The notes under the pieces were generated by a model, which ran no database searches, was not told the DNA's origin, and saw only the letters and a list, made by a program, of their open reading frames with translations. Shown one piece after another: positions 23,321 through 35,120 of a stretch of 64,000 bases of DNA. Each line of letters starts with the position of its first letter. The stretch's first letter is position 1. The stretch covers positions 4,700,001-4,764,000 of the forward strand of contig CANTUQ010000055.1 of assembly GCA_947683425.1 (NCBI GenBank), given 5' to 3'. Both the position numbers and the translations under genes were made by a program. The DNA is from Excoecaria cochinchinensis (lineage: Eukaryota > Streptophyta > Magnoliopsida > Malpighiales > Euphorbiaceae).

Positions 23321-23956
23321 CTTGCAAACAAATGAACCACTTAAATCAAAAATCAGAAAACCAAACCAACCCAGCAGAAAAACGGGAAGAAGAAGGAGAA
23401 GAAGAAAAGATCCCCATTCAAAACCCAAGGACTCACCTTCAAAATCAGCTTCAAAACTCAGAAATCCACTACCACACTTGAAGATCCACGTTGGCCAAGG
23501 CAAGGAAGAGCAAGAAGAAATGAAGAAGAGGAACGAGGAGAAGAGGAAACGTGAGAGAGAAGGAAAAATTTGCTTTCTTCCTTTCCTCTCTCCTTCCCTC
23601 ACTTCACATTAATTACCCTCACCTACCCATGCCACATGGCACCTTCCTAATGGACCAACAAAACCCACTTTGACTACCATGACCCAAGGCACCATACACA
23701 ACCCACACAATATAATCTTTTAGCATAATTACATCCAAGGCACCACACACACAATCCACTAGATTAAACCACAACAATTACCCTACATCCATACACCACA
23801 TGCACACCATATAATTCCTCCACTTAACTTATTTAATTAATTTCTTTGCAATAAATTCCTTATTATCCAAATTTTCTCTTGCTCAAATTACTGAAATGCT
23901 CTAAATTTTCTGACTTATCACGTAAATTCCAACTAGGGCCTTTTTGGGTTGTTACA

Positions 23957-24242
23957 CTTACTCAATAATCAATGCGCGGGTCACATCAAACTCTCTCAAA
24001 TGATCATCCATAATAAGTTCTACTGAAAAGTCTAAAGATAAACTCTCACCGCCCTCTGAAAGTGAAACGGATACCCTTTCTGACAACTCGAAAATAAGAT
24101 TTCTGATCAGCCGTCCACTAGGATCCCTAGACCACCCAGACGAATCTATGATTGCTGCATAGCTTACTTTGTTAGAGTGATGCATGGATGACGTATACGA
24201 TGCATGATCGTGAGTCGTGCAATATTTCATAACCACATGCAA
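23957..24242 (-). pseudogene. Tat-lineage gag, N-terminal part
   Basis: A minus-strand frame from ATG 24240-24242 to a stop at 23958-23960. The stop lies in the altered target-duplication copy of the solo LTR; the frame resumes past the LTR at 22555 with an acidic, coiled-coil-like stretch (EVDRRLEVFENRM). The 94 residues (SGWSRDPSGRLIRNLIFELS and an acidic tail) are not a known domain. Identity as the gag N terminus rests on in-frame continuity with the capsid region. Confidence 0.6.
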
Positions 24243-25503
24243 GAAAGTAGATCATTCCAACCTTTGAGGTCAATTGGTCTCTTACTAGGTGGGCTTAATC
24301 CATGTGTCAACAGGGGACCCGAGGAACGCGTATAGTGTATGGCGGGAAACTGGCAGCACAGCGTCTCTCAGAATGCGCATACGTATGAGTTTCGGCCATT
24401 ATGTATTTGGACGCTTCAACCAAATTAAGGTGGACCCACCAGGGCATGAAAACATTTGACAGAAGACCACTTAATTCATTTGATTTTGTTTAATACATGA
24501 TGGCCCACATGACAAACACTGTATTATAGTTCATTTTACCTAATGGAAGTATCTATTGCCATTACATGAGCTTTGGTAAGGGTGATGTTTCTTTACGGCT
24601 ACCCAAGCATGGTCCCTGCCAATGAGTCTAGCTCATCACGAGCATAATGACCAATCGGGTCTCCATTTGATATACCAAAAGGTACTAGGCTTGGGCTGGT
24701 GATTATCCTTAACACTTCCCTACATTGAGTGAATGTAGGGTCCCGCTTCGGGAATACACCAGAGTAAGATAAGGGTTCAAACTAGCGTAATTCTAAGGTT
24801 TCAGCATGATGCAATGCAATTTTAGAAGAGAGATGGAATTTTAGTTTTAAAAACTCAATTATACAATTTAACCAAAACACTTTCAGAGTAAAGTCACAAA
24901 GTGCCTAATGGAGTCACCACTATGACGTGCGCCAAACCAGAGGGCTCCCCTTTTCGAAGGCCTGCTTTTAGGGCTCGAGGGATGATTCGCGTTATTTGAT
25001 CTTTGGTAACACGAGACATTTTGGAATCCCTACCCAATAGAACATTGGGAAAGTTCATCTAATCCCATGAAATTTTTTGGCACCTTTGAGATATTTTGGA
25101 GTCGCCACCCAATTTACGAGAAATTGGGAAAGGTCGTCTAACCTCTATGGTCTAAATCAGAGAGTACTTCGGAACTCCAATCTTATTTGTGCCTTGATTA
25201 ATTATAAATGAGTTTTTAGATTATAAAATTCCATCTCTCATCTCTCGCGATTAATGCAATTTATTAAAGGCGCAATTCAAGTATCAAGAAAGCGGTAAAT
25301 AAAACGATAAATACACAAAGTCACATAATTACAAAATGAAAATTGGGACAAATACAATCCCCAAAATTAAAAGCTAAACAAAATTTAAATGAAAATTGGG
25401 ACAGAATATAATCCCCAAATGAAAGAAAGTTAAATAAAATTACCCTAAAAATAATTAATTACAAGGGCCCAAAAGATATATAAAAATAAAACTAAACAAT
25501 CAC
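24243..25503 (-). other. Tat-element leader region, non-coding
   Basis: No coding seen. 24896-25190 matches blocks at 46096-46480 and 48416-48700: GAGTCACCACTATGACGTGC, CCCAATAGAACATTGGGA and TTTTGGAGTCGCCACCCAAT. GGAGTCGCCAC phrases of this kind are frequent in plant Tat-type untranslated/LTR regions. It lies upstream of the minus-strand gag, consistent with a leader or LTR segment. The right side is cut by a solo LTR. Confidence 0.5.
24896..25190. repeat. Dispersed Tat non-coding block, copy 1
   Basis: First of three related segments (others 46096-46480 and 48416-48700) sharing GTCGCCACCCAAT and AACATTGGGA phrases and the spacing between them. Confidence 0.65.
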
Positions 25504-25900
25504 TGTAACACCCCCTACCCATACGTAGGCGTACCCATCCTAAAGGGGTGAGATGCCGTATGAACCGGGTGTGTCACCAAGCAGATAAAGATACAAAGCA
25601 TACATTCATACATAATAACCATACATTATTATGGGGGAAATTAAAACCTTCATAAGTATCATAATGATCCATTATTACAATAGCAAAATTCATTACAAAA
25701 ATGTTCTGATCAAAAGTCAGAATAAGATAATTACATATCCCAAAGTATATAAATGGGGAAGCTTTACAAAATAATGGTATAAAGAGAGTTTCAATACAAA
25801 AGAATCAACATGCTATCAAAAATAAAGCCCTAACACTAATCCCTCTGTGTTGGCTTGACTGGCGACGACTCTCCCAAAAGAACACCATCCTCTGCACCTG

Positions 25901-25937
25901 CACGGATAAAACACCGTGCTAAGCGATAAACGCTTAG
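25901..25937 (-). promoter_or_regulatory. LTR double hairpin
   Basis: Minus strand: CTAAGCG-TTTAT-CGCTTAG (perfect 7 bp), then CACGG-TGTTTTAT-CCGTG and CAGG. Confidence 0.75.
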
Positions 25938-26740
25938 TGGGGAAACACACAAGTAGTATGGACGGCCATTCACAATGGTCGTCGAGGCATAAAACATTCA
26001 CAATGGTAAATGCAAATAATCATAGTAAGTAAATATACATTCTTGCATATAAAAGCCATACTTTCGATAACATAAGCTCACATCCATAATCACATTCATA
26101 GTTACATTAACTGATCATTCATCTCATTATCATACTCATTCGGATATCACATTCGTATAATCACATTGGAGCAAACTAAAGCGAACAGAACACCTGGATA
26201 CTCACAATAGTGGATAACGAGTATACGGACATTACCTTACGGGTACGAGTCGAATACTGACAGTACCTTACGGGTACGAATCGAAAATCATTCCACGTTA
26301 TCAATTACAAAACATTTTACTGAGGGGACCTTTAACAAGATCCAAATACTGAGGGGTTCACGAGGAACAAAACGGGGACCTGATCGGGGTCCAAACGGAA
26401 CTGAGGCTGTAGCTTAAGACTCTATTAGGCATGCCTAACTATCAACTTACTTGACTCTAGTAGGTTATGCATCATTCAAATCATGTTTCCAAGAGTAATA
26501 CATAATTATACTCACATTCATATCAATGAATCATAAATAAGACATGCATAACCCAATATCATTCAACAACCTATAACATGCAATATCGTATACATTACTT
26601 ATTATTTGGCTAAGTTAAAATACCCATTATATCATTTGCACATTAAAGACACATAAATGAGGACTAAAGAACTCAAAACAGAAGAAAAAGCAATTGAAAA
26701 CACATATTCAAGTTTGAAGAAAACAGGAGGGACAGGAGCC

Positions 26741-26893
26741 TTGAGGGACACGAGTCGTGCTGAGCAGCACGACTTGTGCTGAGTCCCTCAGGCATGAGCA
26801 CGGGTCGTGCTCTTCGAGCACTACTCGTGCTCATGCTCTCTGCCAGAGCACGTCTCGTGTTCTAGAACACGACTCGTGCTCTGGCTCTCACAC
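26741..26893 (-). repeat. Array of AGCACGA/TCGTGCT inverted repeats in LTR
   Basis: About seven near-palindromes of the type ACACGAGTCGTGCT, AGCACGACTTGTGCT and GAGCACGTCTCGTG, alternating in orientation and about 15-30 bp apart. The core differs from the GTCACGACTCGTGAC core of the related LTR at 3216, but length, CpG content and position agree (about 1240-1390 bp from the LTR start). Confidence 0.8.
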
Positions 26894-27450
26894 TGCTCCC
26901 TCAGATGGCGTAAAAGAGAAGAAAAAGAGGAAGAAATACTCACCAGATGGACACGACTCACATGCCCAAGCACGACTAGGACAAGCACATAGACAGCAAA
27001 CAAAGGAAACGAAATCACGGAAGAGACAGCTAACGCAATTTTCCAATTTTCAAAACCCTAACGTCGTGAAATACACCCCGAACCGAGAATTCCCAGAAAA
27101 TCATCCCATCTTAAACCCAATTCAATCTTACCTGGAAATCAAGCCTCCCCAAGCATTCAAAACTAACGTAAACAACATATAAACACTTCCTTCAACAAAT
27201 ACCCACTCCAAAACACAGAATAGCTTAATCAAAATTTCACAATACCAGAACCCAGAAAATGACAGTAAACTCAAATCAACTTCAATTCCATTCTCAAAGT
27301 TTCGGCCTTCATGCATTAAACTAAAATCAACTCCCACTCATCCATTATCCCAGCATGCATTATTAATACAACAGATTACCAACAAAATGATCAAACACAA
27401 CAAGAACATATGAAATGCAGAAATTCCCAAACCTGTAATCCTAGCTTTAA

Positions 27451-27508
27451 TCACTTGGTTCCACTGCTCCCAGCCTTCTCTTTCCCCTTGGGATCACGAG
27501 GAGGCTCA
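27451..27508 (-). CDS. LTR mini-exon encoding KGKEK-type peptide (putative)
   Basis: After a GCTTAG acceptor the minus strand reads EPPRDPKGKEKAGSSGTK and stops at 27451-27453. CAGGTTTGGGA follows at about 27436. Confidence 0.42.
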
Positions 27509-28294
27509 ACTAAGCACAACACATCAAAGAACACCCAAAATACAAACCCTAAGTTAAATCTAAACCCAGAAATCAAGAAGAAGAAGATGAAGAAAAAGAT
27601 GAAAATATGTACTAAACTTACTAATTATGCAAGAAGTGATCAATTTTCACCACCAAAGTTTTGAATCCAAGTTAGGGCAAACAAAAGAAGAGCAAAGAAG
27701 AAGAAGAAAAGATGGAGAAGAAGAGAACGGGAAAGATGAAGTTACTGCCTTTCCCTTCCTCTTTCTTCTTTTACTTATCCTTCTTCTTAACCCTAGACAC
27801 TTGGCACTTCTCTAGTGGTGGATATTAATCACTCACACCCAAAAGACATGCATACATTGCACACTAAACAATCCCAACTTAAAACACCCTAATAGTGTGT
27901 GAGTAAAGCACACAACCACCACACCATTACTCACACCCTACAATGGTATGCTCATGCACCCACAAACATATCCCAACTAATTCACACCCTAATAACATAC
28001 ATGCATCCACATGCTAACAAAACCCTTAAAACATACATTTTACCCAAAATACCCTTATGACATGTCCAAAACACACAATGCATGCACACACAAATAAGCT
28101 CATACTACTAGGGGGCAAATGGGGTGTGACAATCACGCAAAACCAATCATGTAACACCCTTATACCCGTAAATGATACGGATACCGAATGTCATAACACT
28201 GCACTGACAAACACTACAATGCACTCGATAGTTTTGTAGAAATATTTTTTTTTCTTTTCTTTTTTTTTTTGTCTACGTGCAGTAATACTCTACA

Positions 28295-28319
28295 CACTAA
28301 GCATTAAAAATGCCCAGTG
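28295..28319 (-). promoter_or_regulatory. LTR hairpin variant, 11-bp stem
   Basis: Minus strand: CACTGGGCATT-TTT-AATGCTTAGTG. All 11 positions pair if two G-U pairs are allowed. It is positionally equivalent to the CTAAGC/GCTTAG hairpins but much closer to the LTR end (about 150 bp). Confidence 0.6.
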
Positions 28320-29499
28320 GTAGATACATATCCTAAATTTTCCATAATTAACTCTATATGCATGCATAAACAAGTGTGCTTTCTTAATTAAACTATTAAT
28401 TCTTTACTTTAATCATTTATCAATATATCCTTTGTTTTTGTTTTTGTAACTATAATTTAACATTACTTTATTATTTCTATTTCTATTTTGAGTATCTTTA
28501 TTATGTGTACTAATAATATTAACAATTTGTATCACTACGTTAGGTATGTCAATTAACAATTATTTACGCAAACAATCCTTGTTATTACTTTTTCTATATA
28601 TTTAAAGTCTTTAGTCTCCTTCTTTTTGCTTATCACTTATTTACAATCTATATTAGGGTACATCATTAGTCACCTGACCACTCATTAGAACCGTTGTTAA
28701 TGTTACTCTTTGTAGTACAAATTTAATATTTCAATTTTCTTTAACCCCTTAACTGTTTCTTTGCTTTTTATTTTAATTATACTAACTCTTTTATGTTATA
28801 TGGTTACATTTATATTTCCCACTTTATCCAAAATCTTACATAGTTTAGTTAATTTCATTTAACTGTACTTCAAATTGTATTCATGAATTATTAACGCTAC
28901 AATACCATTTACTGACTTATTTGGACATTTATTATTTCTATCATTATTCTTTTATTTTATTTCTCTCGGTCAATGCTATTACCATTATTAATGACATTTT
29001 CATCAATCTTTACTTTATACTAACAATTCCATACACATTTACAATAACATAAATTTTACATTAATATCATTCTTGTTGTTTTTATTATTAATGCATTAAC
29101 CACTTTCAACTATATTCAATTCTACGATTAAATTTTACAGTGTCCATTATTCTTTTTTTTTTTTCATTTTATGACTACCTTACAAAATTACATTACTATT
29201 TGTTACTATTATCTTTCCATTTATTATTTCTCACTAATATTTACTTAAATGTGTTTACTATATTTTATTTGACAAATTATACAATTAATTTCATTGGTCC
29301 TTTTTAATACCATTCAATAGTTATGCACTGTAATTTAAATTCACTAAAGTCTTTCTAAAAATCTTACTATAAATAATTTACTGTTTAGTCCTCCACATTT
29401 CATATAATTAGGAATTTACCCTTATATTTCACTTTATTAACATTATCATTATTATTATTATTCTCATTATTAGTTTTACTAATTTCTATTATCGCTTTT

Positions 29500-30520
29500 T
29501 AATTTACAAACATCTAACTAATTCAATGTTCTTATAATTTCACTTAGTAGTCCATTTCCTTATCAATTTACCTTTAAATCCTAACATTAACCTTATTATT
29601 GTCAATTACATTTAAATCCCTTATTTTTCACTTATTTATAATTATACCACTAGTTTACCTTTTGCCCTTGGTTGCCACTTATCATTATCTTAAACTTAAT
29701 TACATACACATCCATAATTAACATATCTATAATTCAATTAAATCTATTATGCATTTAATAATTACTTATACAACAACATTTTATAATCCTTGATTATTTA
29801 TTCACTAATTATCATTTACGCGATTAATGCCTATTTCATGAATTAATTACACTTTAATCCCTTAGTTAGCCTCACTATTGTAAATTTACAATTAACGATT
29901 TTATCCTTAATTATCTCATATTTACAAAATTGCCACTTATTAATGTTATTCTTACAATTATGTATCATTAGACCTATAAATTACCTTTTAAACCCTATAC
30001 TATTATCCTTAAACCAATCTTACTCTTTAATCCTTACATTTTCCTTAAATTTCAATTTTACCATTCAATTTCTCTGTGATTACAATTATGCCACTATTTA
30101 TTCTTAATTTCACAATTAATTTGTTATTAACTTAAAATTTTATTTTAGTCATTAAACCACTTATTTAAATCATTTATCCACTTAGATACCTACATTAATC
30201 AATAATTACACTTAGGTCCTTTAAATTACTATTCATTTGTAAAATTCCATTTAGGTCCTCAATATTTACAAAAATTACGATTATGTCCCCAAATTTTCTC
30301 TTATTTACTAAAATACCCTTATTTACACTTATCTTTCATTTAAGTTATTATTTAAACTACAATATTACATTTTGGTCCCCAAATTTCCACTTTTATGCCA
30401 AATTATGTTTTAGTCCCTATATTTTCATTTCTTTACACAATTATTGTTTTAATTACACTTTTCACCTGATTATCAGTTGTTTTTATTTTTAAGTGTAAAT
30501 TATCGTTTTGCCCCTAATCT
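29500..30520. repeat. Degenerate repeat field inside the giant LTR
   Basis: Recurring phrases such as ATTACACTTAGGTCC, TTTTGGTCCCCAAATTT, CATTTAGGTCCTC and TATGTCCCCAAATTTT, spaced about 35-60 bp. This looks like an old, diverged tandem repeat that helps explain the unusual LTR length. Confidence 0.45.
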
Positions 30521-33123
30521 TTTTATTTCTTTCAATCTAATTTTCACTTAATTTCTCATTTATCACTATTTTAATCAATCTTATTATATATTTACCATAG
30601 TACCCTTAGTATATATATCCGGTAGAAATCAATGAACCGGATATGCGGGACGTGGATCCCACAGATCCACTACACTATACAATGATCCCAAATGAACCAT
30701 TCAACACTGCACTACACTACATTGAACACTGAAATCACTGAACACTACACTGAGATAGACCGTCATTGGCCTATCGAAAGCGAGTCGTCAAGACTCGGAC
30801 CGTGGCGTGCAATCCTTATGGCTAGCCAATTATATCCTGGACTAGATTTTACTATTAGATTATTACTAAGGGCAAATAATATAAAAATTTCACTTATATT
30901 TACTTAATATATCAACATATACCATTCTGCCATTAAATACACTTTACTTTTAAATTTACATATTGCTTATAATTCACTTCCATTTCATATATTTAAGCAT
31001 TTTAACACTAATTATAACATACTTCATATTTTTCATGACATATAACAACATTTTTTTTTAAACTTTTCATATAATAGATTAACATACCAAAATATGTTAA
31101 AATTATATCCATTAATTCCAATAAAATTATTATACACTCCATTTTCATTCTAAAGTCATTTCATGCTATTGCACTTATCTTTCTATCAAAATAAACTTAG
31201 ATATTCCATTGATTATCATTCGGCCTAAGCATTAAATCTTCATTATGATCATTTTCCTTTCCATTAATCACTCAATTAACTAAATTACATGTTATACATT
31301 TCAAATATGCCATTTACATACATAAATCCCTAAAGAAATTCATTACTTTCCTTATTGTTCATTTCGGCCAAGATTTCATTTCTTCATACATAATTAATTT
31401 CCTTCCTTTATTCATTCATTTGACTAGATAACATATTATTTATCATGAATACATAGTTACTATGCCTTAAATATCCATTTATACTTTAAGAATATAAATT
31501 TAACAATTCGGCCATATACTAACTTCTTTATCAATATTCATTTTCTCTTCAATTAATCATTAATTTATCTAGATTATATTCTATTTATCACAAATATACC
31601 ATTTATTTGCATTAACCACTAAAGTATACTCTTGTATACTAAGGTATACCATTCGGCCTATATGGTGTCTATGGTATATGATTTATTTCCTTCCATTTTA
31701 ATCATTCAAATTCTCATTTTTATCCTTCTTAAACATGTCTATCAATTTTTTTTTTCAATTAAACATAAATAAATCACATACATACAATATGAATATAACC
31801 TAAAATCATACCTTTTCATTGGAAAAGGAAGGATATTGTATCCACTAACCTTAGATCCTTGCTTTCTATGCTTAGAGCTCCCTTATCCATACCTTAACCC
31901 TTTGAAACACCTTTCCCTATAAAAATTCCTTAAGTGGCCGAATCTTCAAGGATATGAACCATCATTTCCTTTACTTCTAAATTCAATATAACATCATAAA
32001 CATACTCAGCATACCTTAAAATACCTATTAGAACCATTAAATAAAATTATAGAACCCAAAATCATGTACCTCATTTTTGAGACATAACCTTTGTTGCCTA
32101 CTTTTTCCCACATTAATCATCTGAAATGAAAATTGGAGGCTGCTACCATATAAAAGAGAGGCTAAAATTTACTTAGGAGGCTTGGATTTAGGGAGAGAAT
32201 TGGATGAAAGATGAAGAAATTTGGTGAAAAGAAAGAGGGAGCAATTTGCCTTAGAGAGAATGAAGAGGAGTTGCTAGAATTCTGCTGATTTCTCTAGAGA
32301 AATATGATATTTAAGCCTTCATATAGCTTCTCCTAATGGGCCAAGCCATGGGCCAATCAATTGGGCCAAACCCAAAGCCCATTTTGCAACCAAAAATAAA
32401 TTTTCTCTTGTCCAAAACTCAATTTCACTCAAAGTCAATTCCATAATTCTTAAAATATATAATTTAGCCTCCACATAAAATTTCAACTCAATCTGAAATC
32501 GTTTCCCGGTCCGGTAATTTCTTACTAGTCCGATAACTCAATTTTCTGTCTCACCGTAAAATTTATTTTTAATTACCATTTTATTCTCCATAATATTTCA
32601 AGCAAATCCATGCTTTCAGATAATTTTTTTGAGCTCCATAACTCCAGTTAGAGTTCGGCCAAAATTTGGTCAAACTAATCAAATCAAAGTCAATTGGTCC
32701 GACCGGTCCAGTTCGCTAGTTGAACCGGTTCGGTTCACTATTCATCCTTAACCTTAATTTTACTCTTAATAACTCATTTAACTTTCGTTCCATCTCATTC
32801 AGGGCCCTTATCCGGTCCGGTTCAATTGAATCGGTCCGATTCATCCATTTTTCAGTATCACCGTAAAATTACTTTTTCACTACCAAACTGTTCTACACAC
32901 TATTCTAAGTGTAATGATGCCTTCAGATAATTTTTCAGCGGTCATTTACTAACTTTAAAGCCTCGATCAAAGCTAGTTACTATTTGAATCGAACTGAAGC
33001 CTTTTCTTCAGTTTGACTTTCGGGGATCTATTTGACCTTATTTTTCATTCCAAATTATACCATTAGACTCCTTATAACTTGTACTTTCCAGCAGTCTAAT
33101 AAAATATTTTTCACTATAACCTT

Positions 33124-33172
33124 TCCGGGGGGTCACCCATCAGGGGTTTCCTTAGCCTGAGCACGTTTAACC
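33124..33172 (-). other. 5S rRNA-like segment within LTR (internal promoter region)
   Basis: On the minus strand GGTTAAACGTGCT...GGC is followed, after a gap of about 13 nt, by GATGGGTGACCCCCCGG and AAAG. This matches plant 5S rRNA from about nt 48 to 102 (A-box AGTTAAGCGTGCTTGGGC and C-box GGATGGGTGACCTCCCGG) with mostly transition differences and near-correct spacing. The rest of the 5S gene is not seen. Cassandra-type TRIM elements carry 5S sequence in their LTRs; here it lies about 115-160 bp inside a 5.1 kb LTR. Confidence 0.65.
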
Positions 33173-33285
33173 TTTCTTCTCTATTGTCTTTTAGGACCCA
33201 ATCACTGATATTTTAATCTATAATTTACACTATAAACCCTACAGAACTTACTGATCAATTTTATACCAGTATTCGGGCCATTACA

Positions 33286-33905
33286 AATAAAAAATGGGGA
33301 ACATGCATAAATCGGATTATTTATTCGATTTAGAAACATTGGTTCCTTTATGCTTACTTGAAATGGGATCGAAGAGTCATTTTGGCTATTTACTTGAAAA
33401 TCGAGACGCATTACTCCCATTTTGAGAAAATTGACTCTTCGTTTTAATTTATGGCATTTTTGCATTCTTTGGCTAAAATTTAGCACATTAGTCCTAATTT
33501 ATTAATAAAATTCCCAATTTTGTCATAATATTTTTTTTTTATTTTTTATCTAACACGCACATGTAAAATAAAACTATATCATTTATACACAAAACACAAT
33601 CACAAAAATAGAGAGAGGTAAGATCTCACCGAAATAACGTAGTCTCCTACACGTAGTGACCCCTCCATTTGGTCACAAAAAATGGTCAAACAAGCAACAT
33701 CACATTTGAAACCCAAATAAAAGCAATAATAAAAATATTAGCAATAATTCCAAAATGAACTAAATTAAAATGAAAGTAAGGGAAATATAAAACAAAATTA
33801 ATACACAAATGGAAAATTAAATGAGTTAAATTAAGTACACAAACAAAAATAATTAAAAAATCATTCAAAAACTAGCCATGCGAAAGTATGATGATGATGA
33901 TGATG

Positions 33906-33948
<43 letters not shown>

Positions 33949-33975
33949 CAACAACAACAACAACTAAGCCATGCA

Positions 33976-34070
<95 letters not shown>

Positions 34071-35084
34071 GACAATAATAAACAAAGAAAATAAATAGGA
34101 TGAGCGAGAAAAGCAAATAAGCATGCAACAGAAAATAATATTTAAAATTAAAAAAATTAACACAAAAATACTACCAAAAAAAATAATAATTCTGATTTTT
34201 CACACGCAAATCATATGCATTTATCCATTCTCATGCGAAAAAAAAAATAAAGCTTGGAAAATCATGTTAAAGAAAAATAAATCCCAATTGTGAAAACACA
34301 CACTGATTAAATCATTGTTCACATATTCATCAATACAAGGAAAATAAAATACGAAAAATGAAATGAGATAATATAAATGAGTCCAAAATCCTTTACCCTC
34401 AAAGTAAATAATATGGAAGCAGGATGTTTCAATTCGTTATCCCCGTCAAGATTCAAAATCAGACTTAAAAAGATTCAAAAATCTTAAGTTTTTGTCTCAA
34501 AATGCTCAAGAAAACTAAAACTCAAAAATGATATTTTTTTTTGTTGTTTGATGAGAAACCTAAGCTAATGAAATTGATTTTACCTTCCTCAAGTTTAGTT
34601 TAACCTCAACGAACACTTTTAAAGCAAAGAAACTCAAAGAAAATCCAAAAAAGAACATTTTTTTCTTCTCAAGAAAACTTTTTGTTCTTTTGTCTCTAAA
34701 AAACTCCCACTTTTTTCTTTTCTTCAAAAAACTCTCTTTTCTCTAAAAATACTTTTTTCCAAACTTACATCCTTTTTTCTCAAAAAATCCTCTTGTCCAA
34801 ACTTAACTAATTTTTTTTTTCAAACTTTTTTTTCCTTTTTCAAACTCCTTTTTCCCTTTTTTCAAACTCTTTTTCCTTTTTCCAACTCCTTTTCCCTTTT
34901 TTCAAACTCATTTTTTACTTTTTTAAAAAATACTAAAAAATAAAAATAAATAAATAAATTAAAAACTTTAAAAGCATTTTGAGACAGACAAAAGAAGTTG
35001 GCAAGGAGACGATCAATTCCTATTTTCTTACCTATATATCGGTCTTTATTTTTGTCATCGTGTAATCTTGATCTTAGACCGCCT
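33286..35084. other. AT-rich spacer, probably non-coding Tat/LTR sequence
   Basis: No supported gene. It holds a compound trinucleotide microsatellite (33888-34068) and a long stretch of T-rich/A-rich sequence with repeated CAAACTC...TTTTTCC phrases (34600-34920). Open frames across the microsatellite are artefacts of the repeat. Confidence 0.6.
33888..34068. repeat. Compound microsatellite (GAT)n(AAT)n(AAC)n ... (AAT)n
   Basis: GAT repeats pass into AAT, then AAC. After the interruption TAAGCCATGCAATAT, about 30 further AAT units follow. The interruption resembles the sequence just before the array (CTAGCCATGC), suggesting the array once duplicated together with its flank. Confidence 0.95.
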
Positions 35085-35102
35085 CGGGACCCGGTGTCTC
35101 TA

Positions 35103-35120
35103 CTAAGCGATAATGTTTAG
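35103..35120 (-). promoter_or_regulatory. LTR hairpin (eroded)
   Basis: Minus strand: CTAAACA-TTAT-CGCTTAG. One A-C mismatch breaks the stem, and the second hairpin is no longer recognisable. Confidence 0.5.

Larger units (their letters stand above)
22556..23956 (-). mobile_element. Solo LTR, 1401 bp, inserted in gag (TSD CTTCC/CTTAC)
   Basis: Left end TGTAACACCCCC, right end ...GTTGTTACA; minus orientation from the double hairpin and mini-exon. The 5-bp flanks are CTTCC (22551-22555) and CTTAC (23957-23961), one mismatch. The host gag frame stops exactly in the mutated flank copy and is in frame with the piece beyond the LTR, so gag was continuous before insertion. It is shorter than the other LTRs and has no inverted-repeat array between hairpin and mini-exon. 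Confidence 0.85.
25504..28131 (-). mobile_element. Solo LTR, 2628 bp, TSD ATCAC
   Basis: TGTAACACCCCC...GGGGTGTGACA with identical 5-bp flanks ATCAC (25499-25503 and 28132-28136). Minus orientation. Same family as the LTRs at 3216-5678 and 56878-59582 (shared CCCATACGTAGGCG end, GGTACCTTACGGGTACGA-like segments, TAGGCATGCCTA at 26426-26437). Modules: double hairpin 25901-25937, inverted-repeat array 26741-26893, mini-exon 27451-27508, donor GTAAGT near 27620. Confidence 0.93.
28150..33285 (-). mobile_element. Giant LTR, 5136 bp, probably solo (flanks AATCA/AATAA)
   Basis: Left end TGTAACACCC, right end ...GGGCCATTACA (complement TGTAATGGCCC). The 5-bp flanks AATCA (28145-28149) and AATAA (33286-33290) match at 4 of 5, and no internal domain adjoins, so it is probably a solo LTR. 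It is AT-rich and related to the 14322-21160 LTR. It contains an LTR hairpin near its 3' end (28295-28319), a degenerate repeat field around 29500-30520 built on GGACC...AAAATGTAATT phrases (minus strand), and a 5S-rRNA-like stretch at 33124-33172, close to the LTR start. No protein-coding potential is seen. Confidence 0.75.

Noticed and set aside
23247..23612. Frames of 113-121 residues rich in Lys/Arg/Glu or Phe/Leu
   Set aside because: Low-complexity purine/pyrimidine stretch of an LTR leader; no domain, and both strands are open for compositional reasons.
28150..33285. A Cassandra TRIM, suggested by the 5S-like segment
   Set aside because: Cassandra elements are only several hundred bp long; the segment lies within a 5.1 kb LTR with chromovirus-style ends.
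33861..34163. Long frames rich in Tyr, Ile or Met across 33861-34163
   Set aside because: They are translations of the trinucleotide microsatellite, with no other support.
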